Shown here: positions 43,683 to 51,799 of the stretch, one piece after another | Layout of the letters: each line of letters opens with the position of its first letter | Position numbering within the stretch: position 1 is the first letter of the stretch | From: Strigamia acuminata | Lineage: Eukaryota; Arthropoda; Chilopoda; Geophilomorpha; Linotaeniidae | Reading direction: 5' to 3' | Assembly: GCA_949358305.1 (NCBI GenBank) | Contig: OX442314.1 | Span: 60,831,369 to 60,895,368 of the forward strand | Length of the DNA stretch: 64,000 nucleotides | Made by a program: the position numbers and the translations under genes | The notes under the pieces: generated by a model | Told to the model about the DNA's origin: nothing | What the model saw: the letters and a program-made list of their open reading frames with translations, nothing else | Databases searched by the model: none

Positions 43683-46600
43683 ATGGCGGCCCAGCTGTTG
43701 TTAGGATCGCTGCCCCCGTTTGCTGGGACTAACCTGCACGACTGGGAGTCGTGGCTGGAGAGGTTCCAGCAGTTTGTCTTGCTGAATGATGTAAAGGACA
43801 CAAAACAAGTCGCCCTGTTCCTGACAACTATTGGACCGGTACTTTACGAGAAATTAAAACGTTTAGTCTATCCGAAGGCGCTGACGACGACCCCGCTAAC
43901 TGAATTGACGGAGGCGATTGAAGCTCACTTCGAGGCATTAAAAACGCCTTATATGAACCGCCAGAGATTGGGCGCCAAAATAAGGAAGTCCGGCGAAGGC
44001 GTGGAGAAATATGTAAATGATCTGAGAGTTTTGGCGCAAAAATGCGGATTCACGACCAGCGCCGAGGTGGACAACGCTGTGATTGATCAAGTAATACGTG
44101 GAGTAAAGTACCCACCGCTTGTCACCCAAATTTTGGTGCAAATGCCGATCAAATTGGGCGCAGTATTGAAGTTGGCGATGGCGCACGAAGTAGCAGCGGT
44201 AACAGCGACGGGAGTCGACGACGTACTGCCTATCGTCGAGGTGGAACGCCCAGCTGGAGTGAGTACACCGGCGGCAACCGTCTTGCAGACGTTTGCAGGC
44301 GGCAGAGGAGCCGGCGGCCGCGGGCGCGCAAGAGGGTTTCCGCCCAGGCGTGAAGCACCGACAAATGGTGTTAATAACGGACAGGGTCGGGGGCGCTCCG
44401 GACAAGGACGAGGCAGAGGGGGACTGGCGTGGCGTCGGGACGGCACCCCCATATCTTGTTACAGATGTGGGGGGCAGCATTTCATCAGGAATTGTCCGTA
44501 CGACGCGGCGTACAGTCCCAAGTCGACCCCTGACAGGAAGCGTACACAGGACGTGGACAGGAGCGCTGACTCCAGTGGTTGTGGAGCTGACAGACCCGAT
44601 TGGACGGCAGATTCGGAAGAAAATTGGCGCCAAAGGCGGGTACCAGTAAATGCCATCAGGCAAGAAGAAGAGGATGAGTTTGCGGTTTTTCAACTTGGAC
44701 AGGAAAACAAACGCTCACCGCCTCTTGTGGTGCCTGTGAAGTTGAATGGAATGCAGACTACTTTCTTGCTGGACACGGGAAGTGAGAGAAGTATATTGAA
44801 TGGGAAAATTTGTGACATGTTGTTGGCTGCAAACCGAATTAAGATGAGTGATATAAGGAAAACAACTGTGAAATTGTTTGCATACCAGAGTAGGCCAATT
44901 GTGGTGTTGGGTGCAATAACTTTGGATTGTACTTTGGCTAATAATAAGTCGAGATTAGAATTTATTATTGTAGGAAATAGTGGTCCGAGTCTGATGGGAC
45001 GAGATTTCGTCGATAAATTCAGATTGCAAGCAGTTGTGAGCGAGTTGTTGAATGCAGTGATGGAGCCCACAACGGTGACCCAACCTGAGACCACGGTGGA
45101 AGTGGACATTAATTCACTTTCTACTGAAAAGAAATTGCAAGAATTAATTGCACAATCAGCGGATGTGTTCTCAGAACAGCTGGGGACTTACACTGGAGCA
45201 CCGGTTGAGTTGGTCCTGAAGACAGATGCCACACCGAGGTTTTATAGACCGAGGCCAGTACCATTGCCGCTGCGTCAGGCGGTGGACCGAGAGGTGGACC
45301 GTTTAGTCGCACAGGGAGTGTTTAAGCCCATAAAATTTTCTCGTTGGGCAACTCCTCTCGTCCACGTGCAAAAAAAGGACGGTTCGGTGCGCCTCTGCGG
45401 GGATTACCGTAGTACGGTGAACCCCGTCCTCCAGCCTGACCCATACCCACTCCCAAAGATTCCGGAGCTGCTTGCATCGATTGGAGGAGCCAGGTGGTTT
45501 TCAACATTAGACCTGAGACAAGCTTATCTCCAAATCCCACTGTCACCGGAGTCGGCGGAAGTGGCGGCAGTGAATACTTCACGCGGGTTAATGGCGGTGA
45601 CTCGCCTCCCTTTCGGGACCATGCCCTCAGCTGGGGCATTTCAACGCATAATCGTGACCGTACTTGCTGGTGTGCCAAGAATCTGGATATACTTGGACGA
45701 TATTTTGGTAGCCACGACATCAATGGAGGAACATTTTGTGGTACTAAAAATAATATTTAGTAAATTATTGGAAGTTGGTCTCCGGCTAGCAAAGGAAAAA
45801 TGTTGTTTGTTAAAGGAAGCACTAGACTTTTTGAGTTTTCATATTAACAAAAATGGGGTTTTGCCAATTTGCTCCAAGATAGATGCCGTGACCAAAATAG
45901 GATCTCCAAGCGATGTGAAAGAATTGAGGACCTTTCTTGGCATTATTAATTTTTACTCTGTCTTTGTGAAGCATTTGGCCGAAATAGCAGCGCCGCTTTA
46001 CGAGTTACTTTGTGTAAAAGTAGACTGGGCATGGACAGAGAGAAGGCAAAAAGCTTTTGATGCCATCAAAGAAGCTTTAACTACAGCGCCAATTTTGCAA
46101 TTTTACAACTTGGGAAAAGTCTTAATCTTGGCTACCGACGCATCACCATTTGGAGTGGGGGCGGTGCTGGCCCATCCGGATGAGGCAGGAAATGAGCAAC
46201 CTGTAGCTTATGCTTCGAGATCGCTCAGTTCCGCCGAGCAGAATTATAGTCACCTGGACAAGGAGGCCTTGGCGATCGTGTTCGCAGTAAAAAAGTTCAA
46301 CGTTTACTTGCAAGGCCGGTATTTTGTAATATTTACAGATCATAAGCCCTTGTTGGGAATTTTTGGAAGAGACCGGCCAATACCCGAGGTCATCTCGCCG
46401 AGGCTTTTGAGATGGTCTCTCCTATTATCTGCATACAATTATGATCTCAAATACAGGAAAGGCGAGGACAATGCGAATGCCGACACCCTGAGTCGTTTTC
46501 CCCAGGAACCCCCCCAATTGGAAGTAGAAGAAACATCTGTATTTCTCACGGAGCTGGCAGAAGAGGAGCTGATGAGGGCTGAACAAATTGCGGAAGCAAC

Positions 46601-48272
46601 ACAGAGGGACGTGTTGCTGAAGCAAGTAATATATGCTTTGAAAATGGGCAATAAAGACTTGTTAATGACCTCACCAGCCCTGAAACTATATGGTGTGAAA
46701 TTTGAAGAGTTGTCTCTTTTGGGTGGAGTTATTCTTTGGGGAGAGCGGGTGGTAATCCCTTTGGATTTAAGACCGAAAATGTTGAAATTGCTGCACGAGG
46801 GGCACCCGGGAATAGTCATCATGAAGCAGCGAGCGAGGCATTTGGTGTGGTGGCCGGGAATGAACCTCGAAATTGTGGATTTTGTGAAGGACTGCGTGAT
46901 GTGCGGCCAGAACAGACCATTGGCACCGCACGCAATTCCCATTTCTTGGCCAAAAGCAATGCAGCCATGGTCAAGAATCCACATAGATTTTGCTGGCCCC
47001 ATATTGAGATATATGGTCTTGCTGGTTGTTGATGCTTTTTCCGGATGGGTGGAAGCCAGAGCCATGTCAACAGCCACTTCGAGTACGACCATTAAAGCCC
47101 TGCGCAGCATTTTCGCGACTTTTGGATTGCCACACCTCTTGGTGTCGGATAATGGTACACAGTTTACATCGCAGGAATTTAGGGAGTTTACAACTCGAAA
47201 CGGGGTTGAACACATCTTTGCCCCCCCTTGGCACCCACAATCCAACGGGCAAGCTGAGAGGGCAGTGCGCTGGATTAAGGAGAAGTTGCAGAAAGTCACG
47301 CAAGGCGATTTGGACGTGCGGTTGCAAAGAATATTGCTTCATCAGCACGCAACGTTCAAGGGTCGAGGAGAACAAACTCCAGCTAAGCTTTTCCTTGGTA
47401 GGGAATTAAATACCCATTTGGACTTGGTGCGACCAAGGAATGTGCAACGTGACAACCTGTGTGTACCACCAGTCACTCGCCAGTTGGACGTGGGAGAACC
47501 GATTTGGTATAAGTCTTTTCCCGAGACCAAGCCACCATGGCAAGCAGGAACTGTTGTTGAGAAGCGTGGGGCTGTTATTTACGTCGTGAGAGATGAATTG
47601 ACAGAGAAAATCGCGGTGAGACACATTAATCATTTGCAGCAACGAGGCGCAAAAGTAACTATGGCCACCCCGGCGATTTTATCTGGTGGAGAAGAGTCAG
47701 TTGGGGATGATGTTGTTGATGAAGATGACGCAAATCAGGTCAGAAATCGAATTGTTATTAATCGTGGAATTCCCCCAGCTCCTGCAATTGAACAAGAAAT
47801 TGACTCAACACCGGATACATCACTCAATGAGGAGCCAGTGAGTCCAACGTCGGGCCAGGAAGATGCCTTCCAGACCCCAGAGGCGACACAGACGGTTAGG
47901 ACGGTGGTGGAGACGCATCCATTAACCCCAGCACGAGAGCTGCGTCCGGGAATGAGAAAGGAGCCAGGGGCGTACAAGGAAATACAGTCAGAAGATGAAA
48001 GTGTTGAAGAAGAAGTGGCAGCAATTCCATCCATGCAAACCCCCAGACCTTCTACAAAGAAAAAGGGATTGAGAGTGGCTGAAATGGTGTATCTAACTCC
48101 TAGAATAGAAGAAAATCAAGACCTTGGAGAGCAAGAGACAACGTTTGAGGTGGTGCCCGGGACATCTGAAACTCCCGAAAATTCACCCCAAAGCCACCTG
48201 GACATGAGGAGAGCCCGAGTAGATGAACGAAATCGAGCACTCGAAAAAAAGACGAAGACAAGAAAGAAATAG
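43683..48272 (+). CDS. gag-pol: Gypsy Gag-Pol polyprotein
   Basis: One 1,529-aa frame. Gag about 1-250 with NLHDWESWLERFQQFV; Gly/Arg-rich stretch 205-250; CCHC knuckle CYRCGGQHFIRNC (C259, C262, H267, C272); protease FLLDTGSERS (D364); reverse transcriptase about 510-700 with ATPLVHVQKKDGSVRLCGDY and YLDD (Y670-D673); RNase H with ATDASPFGVG (D819) and HLDKEALA; integrase with LHEGHPG (H1038, H1041) and a CVMC zinc pair, then a DD35E core (D1102, D1156, E1192). An acidic tail of about 170 aa rich in Glu/Thr/Pro follows. No chromodomain is evident. Gag and Pol are in one frame with no shift. All catalytic residues I can check are present, so it could be active. The tail matches the fragment at 56862-57470. 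Confidence 0.95.
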   Translation: MAAQLLLGSLPPFAGTNLHDWESWLERFQQFVLLNDVKDTKQVALFLTTIGPVLYEKLKRLVYPKALTTTPLTELTEAIEAHFEALKTPYMNRQRLGAKIRKSGEGVEKYVNDLRVLAQKCGFTTSAEVDNAVIDQVIRGVKYPPLVTQILVQMPIKLGAVLKLAMAHEVAAVTATGVDDVLPIVEVERPAGVSTPAATVLQTFAGGRGAGGRGRARGFPPRREAPTNGVNNGQGRGRSGQGRGRGGLAWRRDGTPISCYRCGGQHFIRNCPYDAAYSPKSTPDRKRTQDVDRSADSSGCGADRPDWTADSEENWRQRRVPVNAIRQEEEDEFAVFQLGQENKRSPPLVVPVKLNGMQTTFLLDTGSERSILNGKICDMLLAANRIKMSDIRKTTVKLFAYQSRPIVVLGAITLDCTLANNKSRLEFIIVGNSGPSLMGRDFVDKFRLQAVVSELLNAVMEPTTVTQPETTVEVDINSLSTEKKLQELIAQSADVFSEQLGTYTGAPVELVLKTDATPRFYRPRPVPLPLRQAVDREVDRLVAQGVFKPIKFSRWATPLVHVQKKDGSVRLCGDYRSTVNPVLQPDPYPLPKIPELLASIGGARWFSTLDLRQAYLQIPLSPESAEVAAVNTSRGLMAVTRLPFGTMPSAGAFQRIIVTVLAGVPRIWIYLDDILVATTSMEEHFVVLKIIFSKLLEVGLRLAKEKCCLLKEALDFLSFHINKNGVLPICSKIDAVTKIGSPSDVKELRTFLGIINFYSVFVKHLAEIAAPLYELLCVKVDWAWTERRQKAFDAIKEALTTAPILQFYNLGKVLILATDASPFGVGAVLAHPDEAGNEQPVAYASRSLSSAEQNYSHLDKEALAIVFAVKKFNVYLQGRYFVIFTDHKPLLGIFGRDRPIPEVISPRLLRWSLLLSAYNYDLKYRKGEDNANADTLSRFPQEPPQLEVEETSVFLTELAEEELMRAEQIAEATQRDVLLKQVIYALKMGNKDLLMTSPALKLYGVKFEELSLLGGVILWGERVVIPLDLRPKMLKLLHEGHPGIVIMKQRARHLVWWPGMNLEIVDFVKDCVMCGQNRPLAPHAIPISWPKAMQPWSRIHIDFAGPILRYMVLLVVDAFSGWVEARAMSTATSSTTIKALRSIFATFGLPHLLVSDNGTQFTSQEFREFTTRNGVEHIFAPPWHPQSNGQAERAVRWIKEKLQKVTQGDLDVRLQRILLHQHATFKGRGEQTPAKLFLGRELNTHLDLVRPRNVQRDNLCVPPVTRQLDVGEPIWYKSFPETKPPWQAGTVVEKRGAVIYVVRDELTEKIAVRHINHLQQRGAKVTMATPAILSGGEESVGDDVVDEDDANQVRNRIVINRGIPPAPAIEQEIDSTPDTSLNEEPVSPTSGQEDAFQTPEATQTVRTVVETHPLTPARELRPGMRKEPGAYKEIQSEDESVEEEVAAIPSMQTPRPSTKKKGLRVAEMVYLTPRIEENQDLGEQETTFEVVPGTSETPENSPQSHLDMRRARVDERNRALEKKTKTRKK

Positions 48273-48488
48273 TCATAAGTTAAACATTGAATTTTATTGA
48301 ATTGTAAAAAGACACAAAAATAGAAAAATGTTAAATTTAAGATTCGTTTAGATGAAATAATTTGATGTGAAACTTGATAACACATGCTTTGACGAAAGCA
48401 AAGCATGCAGTTGTTAAAAGTTAAGATAAATTTTTAATATTTCGATTGTAATGTTAACTGAGTGGTTACCAATGCAGTTAGGGGCGAA

Positions 48489-48724
48489 TGTTGTGTTTAG
48501 CTATAAAACTGCATTGGCGCCACTCAGATGACATCGTTGTCGCTAATGTTACGTAGCAACGACGATGTCATGGTTTCACTTTGTATATAAAAATTCTATT
48601 GTTGTATCAAATAAAGCAGACGACGTCTCGTTTCGGCCGAAGCTAGTCGCCTTTCATTTCATCGTCAAAACACACGTTCGACACCAAATCATTAAGTTAT
48701 GATGCCAAAACGACAAACATAACA
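48489..48724 (+). mobile_element. Gypsy 3' LTR
   Basis: Same length as the 5' LTR and no difference seen by eye. Preceded by the purine run AGTTAGGGGCGAA (48476-48488). Confidence 0.93.
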
Positions 48725-48729
48725 CTAAT

Positions 48730-48990
48730 GTGGAGCGAGGAGACGAAATGATTATTATTAATTAAATTACGTATTTTATTTCACATTTGAACACGAGATA
48801 AGGACATTGCATTGTTGAATGTGTCATCAGTACAGTCAATCGAGATTTCAAAATGAATTCGAGGTGTTGAAATAGCTCGGCAAAGGTGGTTTCGGTGATA
48901 TATTAAAAGTGTGTAATAAACTCGATGGAAGAGTGTAGCTATAAAGAGAATCGTGTTTAACCAACATAATAAACTGTTGAATAAGAAAAT
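48730..48990. other. Spacer
   Basis: About 260 bp of A/T-rich sequence between gypsy and the duplicated segment. No gene seen. It continues the host sequence interrupted at 43096. Confidence 0.4.
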
Positions 48991-49145
48991 AACTCGAGAA
49001 GTGAAACTTTTATCGTGACTCAATCATGAAAATGTCGTTGGATAAATAAAAAAAATTAAAAAAATCGAAGAAAGAGGAATTTTAATTCGGTTTTTGCAGA
49101 TATTTCTGCTTGTGGATCGAAACTGTGTTGGTTGATAATGCGGAC

Positions 49146-49275
49146 GAAACGACATCGTCAGACACTCCGACGTCCGAAACTACATCGACGGACATTCGGA
49201 CGTCCAAAACGACATCGTCGGACACTCCGACGTTCGAAACGACATCGTCGGACACTCCGACGTCTGAAACGACTG
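49146..49275. repeat. 30-bp GACATCGTCGGACACTCCGA minisatellite
   Basis: Four and a bit tandem units of 30 bp (GAAACGACATCGTCGGACAC + TCCGACGTCC). It translates to a Thr/Ser-rich ETTSSDTPTS repeat on the plus strand, but the frame is short and has no other support. Confidence 0.85.
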
Positions 49276-49529
49276 AAACGAGCGTCGTTTGATCCTGTTA
49301 CAGCATTCGAGCGGATACCGATGGATGTTTGCTTAAGTAATACGAAGATTCCAGTTTTAAGTCTGAGAAATATGGATTGGGAATCCAACGGCGATAATTT
49401 ATTTTCCGCCTAAAATCATCGAGAGTCGATTCTCGATCGCTCCCGTTCTCTCCGTCACTGATCCCTCTCAATTATGACGTCATCGTAACGTCATTGGGCA
49501 CACGTGATTTTTCGAAGAACCGGCAGAAT

Positions 49530-49563
49530 CAAAGTCACGACACACACACACACACACACACAC
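49530..49563. repeat. (CA)n microsatellite
   Basis: About 13 uninterrupted CA dinucleotides. Confidence 0.95.
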
Positions 49564-49699
49564 GTGGCAAAGGTTTTGAAGATTTGCATCGGCAGTGTAC
49601 ACAGATTTGAATCGTTAAAATATTTATAATTGTAATTGTAATTCAATTTGTATACTTATTTTTATTTTTTTTCAAATATTTTTTTTGATTTTGCTAGGA

Positions 49700-49761
49700 T
49701 TTTTGCAGTTAGGCCTAATTTTTAGCAACGCATGATTAAAAATTAGGCCTAACTGCAAAAA
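49700..49761. repeat. Perfect 25-bp inverted repeat
   Basis: Arms 49700-49724 and 49737-49761 are exact reverse complements (core GCAGTTAGGCCTAATTTTTA) around a 12-bp loop. It could form a cruciform or an RNA hairpin, or be a small foldback element. Confidence 0.92.
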
Positions 49762-49822
49762 CCGACTCGTACGTCAAATACACATTCATGTCGCACCCGA
49801 ACCACCACGAAAACGAATTTAA

Positions 49823-50594
49823 ATCCGAAAGCCAGCTTTGAAAGCTTCAACTTCAACGACTTCCATCCGTTGATCAGCGTTCTCAGCGACGGAATAATTC
49901 TCGGAGAACGGAAAGACTTTCAAAGCGGCGAATTACAAGATTACGAAACGGTAAAACAATAAAACAATACAACGGAACGTTTTGATTTCGATTGATTTCG
50001 ATTTTCTAGGTTGTTTGGACGACGTGCGCTTCGATCGCATTACGCAGCACCTGCCGATACCACCGGTCGAAAACAGATCCGATTATCCCGAAGTGTTCAA
50101 CTTCGCACGTCGAGTCCGGCTGCGATCCGAAGGCCAAGTGGCCGGACATATACTGCAAACACCTCTAATTAAACCACGATTGCAGGAGCAACGCGGGCTT
50201 TGTGACGAACTGAATGGGGCTGTGCGGTTCTGAAGCGACCAGCGAACCCGAGTCCAAAAAATATACAAGTTTTTGATCAGCGACGATGAAGATCTGGGCA
50301 ACGGATTCCCATTCCGTTCGTGCTGGATCCGTATACGAACGAAACCATCGCCAACACCTTCCAGATTCAGAACGAACACGTCCAAACTGCTTCGCGTACG
50401 TCAAACGCCAACAGACCCGCATGCAGGATGTAAGTTTTGCGCTTTCGTCAAACACAACTGCGGATTTCCATGCGGAGTAAGAAAAAATAAAATGATTAGA
50501 CATCCATTTTAAAATAATAATAAAATAAATTTTCTTTTAGATGTACGATCTGTAAAATCCAGCAAAAGTATCGAGCATGAAAACCGATTGCACC
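49823..50594 (+). pseudogene. Unrecognised gene-like fragments with candidate introns
   Basis: Plus strand has coding-like stretches bounded by splice-like signals. About 49830-49951 reads FESFNFNDFHPLISVLSDGI and then LGERKDFQSGELQDYET, ending at GTAAAA. A candidate acceptor TTTTCTAG (about 50003-50010) precedes CLDDVRFDRITQHLPIPPVE and later VFNFARRVRLRSEGQVAGHI. From about 50270, ISDDEDLGNGFPF and, one frame over, VLDPYTNETIANTFQIQNEH. A GGAGTAAGA donor near 50476 pairs with TTTTCTTTTAG at 50530-50540. Frames do not connect, so it is broken. I do not recognise the protein. Less G+C-poor than its surroundings, consistent with former exons. Confidence 0.4.
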
Positions 50595-50598
50595 CAAC

Positions 50599-51176
50599 TC
50601 GAGAAGTGAAACTTTTATCGTGACTCAATCATGAAAATGTCGTTGGATAAATAAAAAAAATTAAAAAAATCGAAGAAAGAGGAATTTTAATTCGGTTTTT
50701 GCAGATATTTCTGCTTGTGGATCGAAACTGTGTTGGTTGATAATGCGGACGAAACGACATCGTCAGACACTCCGACGTCCGAAACTACATCGACGGGCTG
50801 TGCGGTTCTGAAGCGACCAGCGAACCCGAGTCCAAAAAATATACAAGTTTTTGATCAGCGACGATGAAGATCTGGGCAACGGATTCCCATTCCGTTCGTG
50901 CTGGATCCGTATACGAACGAAACCATCGCCAACACCTTCCAGATTCAGAACGAACACGTCCAAACCGCTTCGCTTACGTCAAACGCCAACAGACCCGCAT
51001 GCAGGATGTAAGTTTTGCGCTTTCGTCAAACACAACTGCGGATTTCCATGCGGAGTAAGAAAAAATAAAATGATTAGACATCCATTTTAAAATAATAATA
51101 AAATAAATTTTCTTTTAGATGTACGATCTGTAAAATCCAGCAAAAGTATCGAGCATGAAAACCGATTGCACCCAAC
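50599..51176. repeat. Duplicated segment, second copy with internal deletion
   Basis: Matches 48994-49191 followed directly by 50219-50598, so 1,026 bp are missing from the middle. The deletion junction shows 2-3 bp of shared G. The tandem junction shares AAC. A few substitutions separate the copies (for example GCTTCGCTTACG versus GCTTCGCGTACG). Confidence 0.88.
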
Positions 51177-51343
51177 CAAAAAACGCCTGCCAAGAAAGCC
51201 AAATCATCCAGTCGTGCAACAATGGAACAATGGAGGACGTGAAAAAAATCGTTGCATCGCATTTCATTTTATTACTTGTTTTTGTAAAATATTGTTTTTA
51301 TCTTTTGAAAAAATAAAAAATTTTAAATTTTAATATTTTGTTT

Positions 51344-51799
51344 TTTTATACACAACTACGAATATGACGTAGAGTTTGACGTAGAATTCGACGTAGAATT
51401 CGACGTCGATTTGATGTTGTTTTGAAGTAGCATTGATCTACAGCTCTATGTCCATTCTATGTCAAAATCGTGACCAAAATGCGCTAATTCCATGTCAATG
51501 CTATGTTGTTTCGGCATAGTTTCATCCTTATTGTACGTTAAATAGACGTAGAATTCTACATAGAATTCGACGTAGAATTCGACGTAGAATTCTACGTCGA
51601 TTTGACGTTGTATTGATGTAGCATCGATCTACAGTTCTATGTTGATGCTATGTCAAAATCGTGACGGAAATGCGCTAATTCCATGTCAATGCTATGTAGT
51701 TTCGGCATAGTTTCAACCTTAATCTATGTTAAATCTATGTACCAAGATAGACGATCGGTATAGATTTAACATAGATTCAACATAGTTTTGTTACTTGGG
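51344..51799. repeat. Right subterminal repeats of TIR element
   Basis: Two units of about 182 bp beginning with GACGTAGAATTCGACG multiples and containing CTATGTCAAAATCGTGAC and GCTAATTCCATGTCAATG, then AACATAGATTCAACATAG and the terminal ACTTGGG. The vocabulary (CTATGT, AACATAG) is shared with the left end, but the units differ. Confidence 0.65.

Larger units (their letters stand above)
43102..48724 (+). mobile_element. Full-length Ty3/gypsy retrotransposon
   Basis: 5,623 bp with 236-bp LTRs (43102-43337 and 48489-48724) that look identical, flanked by CTAAT at 43097-43101 and 48725-48729. One Gag-Pol frame (43683-48272). Gag-Pol order protease, reverse transcriptase, RNase H, integrase places it in Ty3/gypsy. 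The closest named type by motif is Mag/K02A2.6-like. No envelope frame. It is nested inside the TIR element and is among the youngest insertions in the window. Confidence 0.95.
48991..50598. repeat. Duplicated segment, first copy (1.6 kb)
   Basis: Its two ends (48991-49191 and 50217-50598) recur joined together at 50596-51176. It contains the 30-bp repeat, a CA microsatellite, a 25-bp inverted repeat and gene-like sequence. Confidence 0.85.
39882..51799. mobile_element. Putative Pack-type TIR DNA element
   Basis: An 11,918-bp segment interrupting the 10-bp satellite. Left end CCCAGGTAGCACAGATG; the right end in reverse complement is CCCAAGTAACAAAACTATG. The two ends align over about 45 bp with substitutions, then both lead into subterminal repeats built from CTATGTTGAATC/AACATAG words. 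Compared with the uninterrupted repeat at 52461-52490, the insertion site gained two bases (TT), which may be the target duplication. Inside are fragments of several host genes and a nested gypsy. Without gypsy it would be about 6.3 kb. No transposase is visible, so it is non-autonomous. I cannot assign a superfamily. Confidence 0.6.

Noticed and set aside
49110-49292. Thr/Ser-rich secreted-looking protein
   Set aside because: Only 60 aa, driven by a 30-bp tandem repeat, starting at a weak site, and partly duplicated without conservation of the frame.
39882-51799. Helitron as the explanation for gene capture
   Set aside because: Ends are inverted repeats rather than TC...CTRR with a 3' hairpin, and insertion is not between A and T.
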